A stretch of DNA of 64,000 bases from Novipirellula caenicola. GTDB lineage: Bacteria; Planctomycetota; Planctomycetia; Pirellulales; Pirellulaceae. The position numbers were made by a program, and so were the translations under genes. Each line of letters opens with the position of its first letter. The first letter of the stretch is position 1. Location: positions 496,001 to 560,000 of the forward strand of contig NZ_BAABRO010000001.1 in assembly GCF_039545035.1 (NCBI RefSeq), written 5' to 3'. Below the pieces are notes generated by a model. It saw only the letters and a program-made list of their open reading frames with translations. It was not told the DNA's origin and did not search any database. Below are positions 17,455 to 26,845 of the stretch, in pieces.

Positions 17455-18843
17455 TTAGCCGAGTCCTGGGATGTTCCAGCCATCCCGATAGGTTCGCGAG
17501 ACGAGTGATGTGGCTTCCGGGCTATTGGTAAATGTTTGGCTGTCGCAGTCCCAGTGAAGCCAATCCGTACTGACGCGATCGGCCATCGCGCCGACCAAGA
17601 CGGCCTCCGTCAGCGGGCCTCCATGGCTAAAGTCGCCGCACGCCTTGCGGCCTTCGATGACGGCATCGACCCAATCATGATAGTGATCTTGCTTGGCTAA
17701 ATGAGTTGGATTCTTGTCAGCGGAGATCTTCGTTTCCGGCAAAACCACTGGCATTCCTCGTCGATAGTTCTTGAAAATCGTACCGGTTTCGCCGATCCAG
17801 CATGCGCCCGATTCCGGCAGCGTGTCGATTCCCGGCGGCAAGGGAATCCGGCTCGCATCAGGTTGTTTGTCGCCATCATGCCACGTCACCTTGACGGTAT
17901 CGCCCGCAGTGATATCGCTGCCTGGAAAGACCAGCTCCACTTGCCGCTGTTTTCCCCAAAGCGGTCCGGTGGTGATCGGAGTCAACTGACGCACGCGAAG
18001 GGGTGCGGTCAATTTCAACGCGTCAAAACTGATGTCGAAATGGTGGCAACCCATGTCACCCATCTCGCCAACCCCAAACCCATACCAGGCACGCCAGGTC
18101 TGCGGGTGGTAGGTGTCCGCGAAGTAAGGCCGAGGCGTTTGCACGCCCAGCCAAAGATCCCAATTCAAGCTGGCGGGAACCGCGTCACCACGGCCGCGGA
18201 TGTCGGTATTCTTAGGCCACCAGCTGAGTTTCTTGTTCTCCCACAAGATCACCTCCTTGATCTTTCCGACGATCCCACTGCGAATCAGTTCAACCGTGTG
18301 CCGACTTTCGATACTCGAGCGACCTTGATTCCCTAACTGCGTGACAACGCCTGCCGCCGCGGCCTCACGCGTGATCACGCGGCACTCATGCAGCGTACTC
18401 GCCATCGGTTTTTGCAAGTACACATGCTTTTTTGCACGGATGGCGGTGACGGCGGGCGCGGCGTGCATGTGATCGGGAGTGCCAATGGTAACCGCATCAA
18501 ATTTGCCTGAATGGTCAGCCAATAATTCTCGCCAATCGAGATGTCGAGAGGCGTCGGGATGTTTGAGTGAGGCCGCGTCCAGGTAGTTCGAGTCGACATC
18601 ACACAACGCCGTAATTTGCACGTTCGAATGTGACGCGACGCTATCCATCGTCCGCGCGCCCATGCCGCCGACACCGATGCATGCGACTTGCAACTTCGAA
18701 TTGAGCGACGCGCTGCGAACGATCGCGGGACAACCGATGACTCCCGCCGCCGCTGCGGTGCCGCTCCTTAGAAGCTGTCGCCGAGTAACCGTAGGACGTT
18801 GGATGCTGGGGGCGTTTGATTTCGATTCCGTGAGGTTTGTCAT
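17455..18843 (-). CDS. Gfo/Idh/MocA family oxidoreductase, Tat-exported
   Basis: NAD(P)-dependent oxidoreductase of 462 aa. The start at 18843 gives a Tat-type signal (VTRRQLLRSGTAAAAGV, cleavage near IVRSAS). The Rossmann domain follows: VACIGVGGMGARTMD, then ITALCDVD, then VTIGTPDHMHAAPAV. The catalytic lysine region is VYLQKPMASTLHE. A second domain contains GWW-like aromatic patches and the planctomycete-type WKHW-free segment WRAWYGFGVGEMGDMGCHHFD, which is characteristic of the exported Gfo/Idh/MocA group of Planctomycetes. The C-terminus has NPTHLAKQDHYHDWVDAV. Substrate is presumably a sugar or cyclitol but cannot be read. The open frame runs 19 codons further upstream, which would spoil the signal peptide. 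Confidence 0.9.
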   Translation of the reverse strand: MTNLTESKSNAPSIQRPTVTRRQLLRSGTAAAAGVIGCPAIVRSASLNSKLQVACIGVGGMGARTMDSVASHSNVQITALCDVDSNYLDAASLKHPDASRHLDWRELLADHSGKFDAVTIGTPDHMHAAPAVTAIRAKKHVYLQKPMASTLHECRVITREAAAAGVVTQLGNQGRSSIESRHTVELIRSGIVGKIKEVILWENKKLSWWPKNTDIRGRGDAVPASLNWDLWLGVQTPRPYFADTYHPQTWRAWYGFGVGEMGDMGCHHFDISFDALKLTAPLRVRQLTPITTGPLWGKQRQVELVFPGSDITAGDTVKVTWHDGDKQPDASRIPLPPGIDTLPESGACWIGETGTIFKNYRRGMPVVLPETKISADKNPTHLAKQDHYHDWVDAVIEGRKACGDFSHGGPLTEAVLVGAMADRVSTDWLHWDCDSQTFTNSPEATSLVSRTYRDGWNIPGLG

Positions 18844-19376
18844 GCTGTATTCCGAGAAAACGATGCTACGCAAAAATTTGAACGCCAGATTATACTCCAA
18901 CTGCGCGACCGTTGAGTGTTTGCGTTCCTTACCAAAAGCAATTTATGCAAGTCAATAAATGTCACACAACATTCTTTCCATTGCGAATGCTTAGGTTGCC
19001 AAATGCATCGCAGCAGACCAAGGAATCACTCAGCGACGCCGCGTTGCAATGCGTTCACGGGAGTGTCGAAGTTGGTTCGTGCTAGGGATCGTGAAACTTG
19101 AGTCAATCCAAGCGATAGACGTTTGGATTCCGACTCCACTTCCATGGCTGCTGAGGCTTTACGCGCAGCAGGAATCAGCGGAGCGGCTAAATGAAAGCGA
19201 GCCCTGATTCCTTTGTTTTGCCTCAAAGACTTTGAACCCGGTGTCACGTCGAAAAATCGCTGTCCGCCGAGTGGACTCGGTTGAATACGTACTAGCTCGC
19301 ATCGGCCTCATCGACTCGTTTCGCTCGCGTCATCGGTTACTCGGCGCGTGGTTGCTAGAAAGCGCAGCAAACACCA
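18844..19376. other. Non-coding stretch before the 367-bp array
   Basis: No credible gene, RNA or hairpin family is seen here. The last part (from about 19377 on) becomes similar to the spacer of the array, which fixes the left boundary of the array near that point. Confidence 0.4.
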
Positions 19377-20156
19377 GCGATGTCAAAACAAAAGTACTTG
19401 CCGCATTTTCTTTATTTAAAGCAGGATCTGCGTCTATCTGTGTTCATCTGCGGTTTCGTCTTTTAGCGAAAACTTGGAATCGGACGCTTGAACACCTCGT
19501 TTTTTTAACCGCAGATGGACGCAGATGAACGCAGATTTTTGTAGTGACATCCAAGACGCCGTTATCGGTGTTGATTCGTGTCGATGGTAGAGAAGACACG
19601 GCATCAGAAACGTTGTCTAACGATTGCGGAACTTTGTCTCGACTGATGAACCTCTAGGTGCAAGTGACTCGGCAAAAAAAAACGCCAATCCAGTTCAATT
19701 CGCTTTCGAGTGAGCATCTCCGTCACGATCTATCCAAACGCTTCCGATGTCAAAACAACGGCACATGCCGACTTTTTTGTCCATAGTGATTATCTGCGTC
19801 TATCTGTGTTCATCTGCGGTTTCGACTTTTAGCAAGAATTTGGAATCGGGGCCTCGCACACTTCGTTTTTTAACCGCAGATAGACACAGATGGACGCAGA
19901 TTGTTGCAGTGACATCGATGCGGCCGCTATCGGTGTTGGATTCGTGTCGATGGTAGAAAAGAAAGTGCATCAAGAACGCTATTTTACGATAGGGAAAATT
20001 TTGTCGCGACCGACGATCCTCCATGTGCGCGTGATTCGGAAAAAGACAAGACGACTCTAGTTTCACTCTCTTTCGATTGAGCATCTCCGTCAGGATCTAT
20101 CCAAACGCTTCCGATGTCAAACAACGGCACTTGCCGCTTTTTTGTCCATAGTGATT

Positions 20157-20632
20157 ATCTGCGTTCATCTGTGTTCATCCGCGGTTACCAAATTCAATCG
20201 ACCTCTGAACGGACGACACGTTTGAATTCGAGCTTTGCGTGCTTGAAGTTAATCAACAGGCCGACTCGCAAGTTCGTAACTTTCAAGTAGTTGAGCATTT
20301 TGCCGATCTCATGGTGCGTAATCTCTTCAATCGTTTTCGTGTCGACGACAACAGCGCCAAAGCAAATCAAGTCGGGAATGTAAGTTCCGACGGTCACGGA
20401 TTTAAAAATGATGGGGTAGTCAGGTTGCTGAACGACCTGAATGTTGCGGAGTCCAAATTCTACCACCAGTGCGTTCTCGTATATCTTCTCATAGAAGCCA
20501 TGCCCGATTTCGTTGAGAACTTCTATTGCACTTCCGATGATTTGATGCGTTTCGTCTCTAAATAAAAACTTTGAATCGGACAATTGAGCACCTCATTTCT
20601 TGAACCGCAGATGGACGCAGATGAACACAGAT
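20157..20632 (-). mobile_element. Inverted-repeat-bounded GxxExxY gene unit
   Basis: This is the third unit of the array and the only complete one. The arms at 20157-20186 and 20603-20632 are inverted copies of a 30-bp sequence made of three 10-bp blocks. The gene between them leaves only 7 bp between its stop and the nearer arm, and 19 bp between the other arm and its TTG start. The layout is that of a minimal single-gene element with terminal inverted repeats. No target-site duplication can be defined because both sides are array spacer. Whether the unit moves is inference; the sequence shows only the architecture and amplification. Confidence 0.5.
20194..20583 (-). CDS. GxxExxY family protein (predicted PD-(D/E)XK fold)
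   Basis: Protein of 129 aa. The family-defining motif is in IGHGFYEKIYENAL (Gly-x-x-Glu-x-x-Tyr). Preceding it is HQIIGSAIEVLNEIG, and the C-terminal LNYLKVTNLRVGLLINF is also typical. A PD-(D/E)XK-like core can be read in YIPDLICFGAVVVDTKTIEEI-type order: Asp in IPDL, then Asp-x-Lys in VVDTKT, where most members have Glu-x-Lys. A nuclease-like fold is therefore predicted, but activity is unproven for the family. The start is TTG at 20583: an in-frame TGA lies 12 bp upstream, no ATG occurs early, and a GAGGTG ribosome-binding site sits 5 bp before it. The gene lies between the arms of one unit of the 367-bp array; other units keep its start region only. Confidence 0.85.
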   Translation of the reverse strand: MSDSKFLFRDETHQIIGSAIEVLNEIGHGFYEKIYENALVVEFGLRNIQVVQQPDYPIIFKSVTVGTYIPDLICFGAVVVDTKTIEEITHHEIGKMLNYLKVTNLRVGLLINFKHAKLEFKRVVRSEVD

Positions 20633-23600
20633 TGCAACAGCGACATCCATGCTGCCGTTATCGCTGTTGATTCGTGTCGATTGTAGAGAAGACAGGAGAT
20701 CAGCAACGCATTTTTACGATGGCGGAAATTTGGCGAGACCGATTTGACGCATTACGATAATCGACTCGTTGCACCGTCGCTCCCGGGACAAACCTCCATG
20801 TGCAAGTAACTCGGCAAAAGACAAGACGAATCGAGTTTCATTCGTTTTTAATCGCGCATCTCCGTCAGAATCTTTCCAAACGCTTCCGATGCCAACAACG
20901 GCACTTGCCGCTTTTCCTTTGTCCAAACTGATTATCTGCGTTCATCTGTGTTCATCTGCGGTTTCATCTTTCAACAGAAAACGGAGAATCGGAAACGGAA
21001 CACCTCGTTTTTTGAACCGCAGATGGACGCAGATGAACGCAGATTGGTGGAGTGACATCCATGCCGCCGTTATCGATGTTGGATTCGTGTCAATGGTAGA
21101 GAAGCCACGGCATCAGGAACGTTGTCTAACGATCGCGGAATTTTGTCTCGACTGATGAACCTCTAGGTGCAAGCGACTCGGCGAAAGAAAACGCCAATCC
21201 AGTTCAATTCGCTTTCGAGTGTGCATCTCCGTCAGATTTTTCCCAAACGCTCCCGATGTAAAAACAATACCACTTGCGGCATTTCCTTTGTCCAAACTGA
21301 TTATCTGCGTTCATCTGTGTTCATCTGCGGTTTCATCTTTCAACAGAAAACGGAGAATTGGAAACGAAACACCTCGTTTTGTTGAACCGCAGATGGACGC
21401 AAATGAACGCAGATTGGTGGAGTGACATCCATGCCGCCGTTATCGGTCCTGATTTGTGTCGACGGTAGAGAAGAATGGGGATCAGGAACGTTGTTTTACG
21501 ATGGCGGAGATTTGTTGTGACTGACAAACCTCCATGTGCAAGTGACTCGGCAAAAGACGAGACGAATTGAGTTTCATTCGTTTTCAATCGAGCATCTCCG
21601 TCAGGATCTTTCCAAACGCTTCCGATGCCAACAACGGCACTTGCCGCTTTTCCTTTGTCCAAACTGATTATCTGCGTTCATCTGTGTTCATCTGCGGTTT
21701 CATCTTTCAACAGAAAACGGAGAATCGGCAACTGAACACCTCGTTTTTTTTAACCGCAGATGAACACAGATTTTTGCAGTCACATCCACGCCGCCGTTAT
21801 CGATGTTGGATTCGTGCCGATGGTAGAAAAGAAAGAGGATCCCGAATGTTGTTTTACGATGGCGGAAATTTGTTGCGACTGACGAATCCTCTAGGTGCAA
21901 GTGACTCGGCAAAAGAAAACGCCTATCCAGTTCAATTCGCTTTCGAGTGTGCATCTCCGTCAGGATCTTTCCAAACGCTTCCGATGTCAAACAACGGCAC
22001 TTGCCGCTTTTCCTTTGTCCAAACTGATTATCTGCGTTCATCTGTGTTCATCTGCGGTTTGAACTTTCAACAGAAAACGGAGAATCGGAAACGAAACACC
22101 TCGTTTTGTTGAACCGCAGATGGACGCAAATGAACGCAGATTGGTGGAGTGACATCCATGCCGCCGTTATCGGTCCTGATTTGTGTCGACGGTAGAGAAG
22201 AATGGGGATTAGGAACGTTGTTTTACGATGGCGGAAATTTGTCGCGACCGACAAACCTCGATGTGCACGTGACTCGGCAAAAGACAAGACGAATCGAGTT
22301 TCATTCGTATTCGATCGAGCATCTCCTCTAGGATCTAATTAAACGCTTCCCTCGCCAAAACAACAGCACTTGCCGACTTTTTTTGTCCAAACTGATTATC
22401 TGCGTTCATCTGTGTTCATCTGCGGTTTCATCTTTCAACAGAAAACGGAGAATCGGCAACCGAACACCTCGTTTTTTTGAACCGCAGATGGACGCAGATG
22501 AACGCAGATTGTTGCAGTGATATCCGAGCCGCCGTTATCGATGTTGGATTCGTGTCGATGGTAGAAAAGAAAGAGGATCCGGAATGTTGCTTTACGATGG
22601 CGGAAATTTGTTGCGACTGACGAATCCTCTAGGCGCAAGTGACTCGGCAAAAGAACACGCCAATCCGGTTCAATTCGCTTTCGAGTGTGGATCTCCGTCA
22701 GATTTTTCCCAAACGCTCCCGATGTAAAAACAATACCACTTGCGGCATTTCTTTTGTCCAAACTGATTATCTGCGTTCATCTGTGTTCATCTGCGGTTTC
22801 ATCTTTCAACAGAAAACGGAGAATCGGCAACGGAACACCTCGTTTTTTTGAACCGCAGATGGACGCAGATGAACGCAGATTTTTGCAGTCACATCCACGC
22901 CGCCGTTATCGATGTTGGATTCGTGTCGATGGTAGAAAAGAAAGAGGATCCGGAATGTTGCTTTACGATGGCGGAAATTTGTTGCGACTGACGAATCCTC
23001 TAGGCGCAAGTGACTCGGCAAAAGAAAACGCCAATCCGGTTCAATTCGCTTTCGAGTGTGGATCTCCGTCAGGATCTTTCCAAACGCTCCCGATGTAAAA
23101 ACAATACCACTTGCGGCATTTCCTTTGTCCAAAGTGATTATCTGCGTTCATCTGTGTTCATCTGCGGTTTCATCTTTCAACAGAAAACGGAGAATCGGCA
23201 ACCGAACACCTCGTTTTTTTGAACCGCAGATGGACGCAGATGAACGCAGATTGTTGTAGTGACATCCATGACGCCGTTATCGATGTTGGATTTGTGTCGA
23301 TGGTAGAGAGGAATGGGGATCAGGAATGTTGTTTTACGATGGCGGAAATTTGTCGCGACCGACGAACCTCGATGTGCACGTGACTCGGCAAAAGACAAGA
23401 CGAATCGAGTTTCATTCGTATTCGATCGAGCATCTCCTCTAGGATCTAATTAAACGCTTCCCTCGCCAAAACAACAGCACTTGCCGACTTTTTTTGTCCA
23501 AACTGATGATCTGCGTTCATCTGTGTTCATCTGCGGTTTCATCTTTCAACAGAAAACGGAGAATCGGAAACGGAACACCTCGTTTTGTTGAACCGCAGAT

Positions 23601-23712
23601 GGACGCAGATGAACGCAGATTTTTGCAGTCACATCCACGCCGCCGTTATCGATGTTGGATTCGTGCCTATGGTAGAAAAGAAAGAGGATCAGGAACGTTG
23701 TTGTACGATGAG

Positions 23713-23879
23713 TGAAGTCAGCAGAGAAAGCCTGCGAAGGGGGGCGTGGAAGCCATATTTTGGCGGCCCCATTCTGAACCGTCAACCGTTATCAAAGACT
23801 GACTCCGGAGACGATTTCGGAAGCCCGCGGTCGAGGGATTTTTAGCAAAATCCACTACGGGGGTTCTGGTTGGCCGGGG
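23713..23879. other. Short gap after the array
   Basis: Similarity to the array spacer ends abruptly near 23709 inside the TTGTACGATG string, so the last unit is truncated. No gene or other repeat is seen up to the stop codon of the aldolase-like gene at 23880. Confidence 0.5.
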
Positions 23880-24944
23880 CTAGCGGAGCCACATATCAAT
23901 GTGCTCGGCGACGAATGCATCGTCGTTTAGGTGGGGATACGCTCGATAGACTCGGTCGATCTCGGCGACTTGTCCGGGACTGAGGGTTTCGTTGGGATTA
24001 AGACACCAAGTCCCTTCGAGCAGCCCTTGTCGCCGCAGCACCTCGTGAATCCCGGCGATGCAGCCTCGGAATCCATTGGCGGCGTCAAAAAATGCTGCAT
24101 TGCAATCGGTAACTTGAGCTGCCGTGGTCATCATTTCGTTGGGAATGGATCCCGAGCGGCGGATCTGTTTGCAACGCTCTAACAGCATGACCGCCGTCTG
24201 GGTCCAACATGCCCAATGACCAAGCAACCCGCCAGAGAATCCGATCCGCTTGTCTCCTTGCTGCGTCGGCAACACATATTCGGTCAACAAGTCGCAAACG
24301 ATGTTGTCATCGTTACCGGTGTACAACGCGATATCGTCGCGTCCGGAATCGATGACCGCGCGGACCACCTCCAGCGTTTGATAACGGTTGAAGGGAGCAA
24401 TCTTGATTGCAACCACGTTTTCGATTTCAGCGAAGCGTCGCCAGAACGTGTATGGCAAATCGACACCACCGACGGCAGGCTGCAAATAGAACCCCATCAA
24501 CGGGATGACCTCGGCCACTCGCTGGCAATGCGAAATCAATTCGTCGAGACTGCGACCGGCATGCCCCGCCAAACTGAGCAACCCCACATGGTATCGCAAA
24601 TCATGCAGCAACTGAGCCTCCGCGATCGCTTGCTCGGTTTGCCCGACGATGCCTCCGATCCGCACGATGTCACGACCGTGACGCTGCTGAGAGTTTTGCA
24701 ATTCTTCGGCGGTCAATTCGAGCACCGGTCGCAGCAATCCGTGTTGCGAATCGCGAATTTCAAACTGAGTCGTATGCACTGCGACGGCAACGCCGCCCGC
24801 TCCCGCGCCGGCGTAGTAGCGGAGCAGTGCTCGTTGACGACGGGGATCAAAACGCCGCTCCGACGTCAACGCCAGCGGACAAGCGGGAATCGCGATGCCA
24901 TCAAGAAGCAATTGGTGGATCGCAGACGTCAGTGATGCAGCCAT
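23880..24944 (-). CDS. Dihydrodipicolinate synthase family (DapA/NanA-like) aldolase
   Basis: Class I aldolase-like protein of 354 aa with a (beta/alpha)8 fold. The N-terminal strand AIPACPLALT and the adjacent LLRYYAGAGAGGVAVAVHT match the DapA family opening. The tyrosine of the catalytic relay is in MGFYLQPAVGG (family pattern Y-x-x-P), and the Schiff-base lysine is in VVAIKIAPFNRY. A later GFSGGLLGHWACW region corresponds to the substrate loop. Family members condense or cleave pyruvate or related keto acids; the substrate here is not evident, and the protein is longer than the usual 290-300 residues by a C-terminal extension (LNPNETLSPGQVAEIDRVY). It lies 63 bp downstream of an epimerase-like gene in the same direction, so the two probably form an operon for catabolism of a sugar acid or related compound. 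Confidence 0.8.
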   Translation of the reverse strand: MAASLTSAIHQLLLDGIAIPACPLALTSERRFDPRRQRALLRYYAGAGAGGVAVAVHTTQFEIRDSQHGLLRPVLELTAEELQNSQQRHGRDIVRIGGIVGQTEQAIAEAQLLHDLRYHVGLLSLAGHAGRSLDELISHCQRVAEVIPLMGFYLQPAVGGVDLPYTFWRRFAEIENVVAIKIAPFNRYQTLEVVRAVIDSGRDDIALYTGNDDNIVCDLLTEYVLPTQQGDKRIGFSGGLLGHWACWTQTAVMLLERCKQIRRSGSIPNEMMTTAAQVTDCNAAFFDAANGFRGCIAGIHEVLRRQGLLEGTWCLNPNETLSPGQVAEIDRVYRAYPHLNDDAFVAEHIDMWLR

Positions 24945-25007
24945 CGTTTCGATCGGTGTTGTAGAAGGGGTGGGGCGAGGCGGTCGGATGGGCGTTTGCT
25001 TCGCAAA

Positions 25008-26048
25008 TCAGTATCGGCCGTCAAGTACTTGAAAACCTGTCGGTTTGTTATGCGTGGGTTCACCTCTGAATAACCAATCCGCAGTCCACTGGATCAACGT
25101 CTGCACTGGCACCTGGGGATATCCAAAAATCTCGTGACAGCGCTGCCCATTGGTGAGCAGACAAACGGAGGACTCGGTCCCCACAAAACGCACTTCTTTG
25201 CCAAACAGTCGCCCGAATGACTCGGCGATCCCGCGGACACTCAGCAGTTCGGGGCCGACGACGTTCACCACAAACGGTGGGCTGCTGACATTTGCCAACG
25301 ATGACAACGCCATCGCGTTGGCGTCACCCTGCCAGATCACATTGCAATGCCCCATGGTCACATCGATCGGCTGTTCAGCCAGCACCATCTTGGCGATATC
25401 GACCAGCACGCCATAACGGGGCTCTACCGCATAATTCAGCCGCAAGATCGACGTGGGCGTGCTGTTTGTCCTGCTGTAATACTCGATGATCCGTTCGCGT
25501 CCGACACAGCTCATACTGTACTCGTCGGTTGGATTCAGAGGATCGGTTTCGACCGCGCCACCGCGAACCAAATCAGACAGACCGTAAACGCAACCGGTCG
25601 AGTAGGCGACGACACGGCTTTCGCGATAACGCTGCATCACGGTTCCTGGCAAATAGCTATTCATCGCCCAGGTGAGTGACGGATTGTCGGTCACTCCGAA
25701 CTTGTGCCCCGCCAAGTACAGGATGTTTTCTGCGTCCGGTAAACTATTCAACTGATCCGCATCGAGCAAATCTGCCTGGACCGTTTCGACGCCAAATTCT
25801 TCCAGTCGTTTGCGGCTCGCTGAATCCGAGAAGCGAGAGACCGCAATGACGCGTCGTGCCGTCTCGGCTTGATCCGAAGCCCGCTTGGCCATGCGGGCCA
25901 GCGAGGGTCCGATTTTTCCCCCGGCACCGAGCACGATCAGATCGCCTGACAAATGCAACATCGTCGCAATCACCGGCTCCGTGGGACGGCTGATCAGTTC
26001 TTCGAGTTGGTCGATGTCGGTCGGGGGAACATGGTGCTTCGAGCTCAT
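25008..26048 (-). CDS. NAD-dependent epimerase/dehydratase-like SDR protein
   Basis: Extended short-chain dehydrogenase-like protein of 346 aa. The nucleotide-binding loop is LIVLGAGGKIGPSLARM, followed by VIAVSRFSD, ILYLAGHKFG and the serine strand VVAYSTGCVYG. The expected catalytic Tyr-x-x-x-Lys is YSMSC (in DEYSMSCVGRERII): the tyrosine is kept but the lysine position is cysteine. The substrate-side RLNYAVEPRYGV resembles the sugar epimerase family. The altered site means it may be a weak or non-classical enzyme. The start at 26048 places the Rossmann loop about 32 residues in; the open frame continues 115 codons upstream through sequence with no family features. It precedes the DapA-like aldolase gene, probably in one operon. 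Confidence 0.75.
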   Translation of the reverse strand: MSSKHHVPPTDIDQLEELISRPTEPVIATMLHLSGDLIVLGAGGKIGPSLARMAKRASDQAETARRVIAVSRFSDSASRKRLEEFGVETVQADLLDADQLNSLPDAENILYLAGHKFGVTDNPSLTWAMNSYLPGTVMQRYRESRVVAYSTGCVYGLSDLVRGGAVETDPLNPTDEYSMSCVGRERIIEYYSRTNSTPTSILRLNYAVEPRYGVLVDIAKMVLAEQPIDVTMGHCNVIWQGDANAMALSSLANVSSPPFVVNVVGPELLSVRGIAESFGRLFGKEVRFVGTESSVCLLTNGQRCHEIFGYPQVPVQTLIQWTADWLFRGEPTHNKPTGFQVLDGRY

Positions 26049-26476
26049 CGCCGATTCCGTTTCGCGTTTGCAAAGATTCTTGAATGAGCAATAGGATAGC
26101 CTATTGGCCAGTGCCGATGCGTCATTCGGCAAACTGGTTGTTCGACGGATGCCTACTTCGCACCGCAGAGACACCTTCGCATCATTGAATTCGCCGTGGC
26201 AGATAGAAAAGATAGGTGCCTGGCACCAACTTTGGCGGGTACCTGGCTTCCTGATTTTGCTTCCTGATTTTAGAGAGAACAGGAAGCGTTGCCCTACAGA
26301 AGGATTTCGCTTGCGGTCGCGAGCATGGCTACGCATCGGCTGCATAAACGTCTCGGGCAAAAACATGCTGCCGTGAAGTTCGCTGGCTTTCACTTGCCGA
26401 GCGCCGATTCAAAGGCGAGTCCGCCGAGCGGTGGCATATTCTTGCCGCCACCGCTTGGCGTGCCTCGCGTTAAAAA
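26049..26476. other. Non-coding stretch
   Basis: This holds the upstream region of the epimerase-like operon. The frame that runs through it from the epimerase gene is not believable as coding. A GGTGCCTGGCACC-like palindrome lies near 26216-26228. Nothing else is recognised. Confidence 0.35.
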
Positions 26477-26680
26477 CTATCGATAGCGGTCTTCGTAGTT
26501 CTGCTGTTGCTCATTGACCTGCTTTTCGTAGTCCTCGAGCTCTTGTTCGGTCATCGGACCATCTTCGGCGACGACCACGGAATTGCCCGACGAGTCGCAG
26601 CCCGCCAGCGATACGACCGAGAACATCAAAAGCAAAGCGAGAGGAATTTGACGTAACAGGTTATTCAAATGTTTCATCAT
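26477..26680 (-). CDS. Small lipoprotein downstream of DUF1559 gene
   Basis: Predicted lipoprotein of 67 aa. The start at 26680 gives a lipoprotein signal (LLRQIPLALLLMFSVVSLAGC) with the lipobox LAGC at about residues 23-26. The mature part is short and acidic (MTEQELEDYEKQVNEQQQNY). Small lipoproteins of this kind frequently follow DUF1559 genes in planctomycetes, and this one lies 165 bp behind such a gene in the same direction. Function is unknown. An upstream in-frame ATG would add 28 residues and bury the signal, so it is not used. Confidence 0.75.
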   Translation of the reverse strand: MMKHLNNLLRQIPLALLLMFSVVSLAGCDSSGNSVVVAEDGPMTEQELEDYEKQVNEQQQNYEDRYR

Positions 26681-26845
26681 GGTTACCCATTTATAAGAAG
26701 TAGAAAAACATAGAAGGATTTCCCAAAAATCGAAGGGCCGCGTTGACTTGTGTTGTGGAGACAAGCCAACCCGCCGATCGCGCCCAAAAGAGATGCGTTT
26801 GGTGCGCGATCGGCATCGGCTGATATCGAAAGCGAGTCCAACGGA

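Larger units (their letters stand above)
19377..23712. repeat. Tandem array of eleven inverted-repeat units, period ~367 bp
   Basis: Each unit has a left arm (30 bp, ATCTGCGTTCATCTGTGTTC plus ATCTGCGGTT), a short loop, a right arm that is the near reverse complement, and a spacer of about 255-290 bp. Left arms start at 19426, 19792, 20157, 20934, 21303, 21670, 22030, 22398, 22769, 23140 and 23509. Right arms start at 19507, 19872, 20603, 21015, 21385, 21752, 22112, 22480, 22851, 23222 and 23591. Unit length is 360-371 bp except the third, which is 777 bp because it carries a GxxExxY gene between its arms. The right arm of the sixth unit has lost one 10-bp block. The loops of the other units keep the first codons of that gene. 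Spacers fall into two versions that roughly alternate. No promoter, terminator or RNA fold beyond the arm hairpins is recognised. Confidence 0.95.

Noticed and set aside
22806-23132. Frames of about 110 codons (MDKGNAASG-type) repeated along the minus strand of the array
   Set aside because: They run from spacer through the arms and loops of adjacent units, have no ribosome-binding site, and recur only because the DNA is repeated.
19377-23712. CRISPR or guide-RNA array
   Set aside because: The units are too long, the spacers are homologous to each other rather than unique, and no cas, tas or transposon-nuclease gene is adjacent. The repeats are explained as tandem copies of an inverted-repeat unit.
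19377-23712. Retron or reverse-transcriptase-linked element
   Set aside because: No reverse transcriptase or other RT-like frame occurs anywhere in the window; the only gene inside the array encodes a GxxExxY protein.
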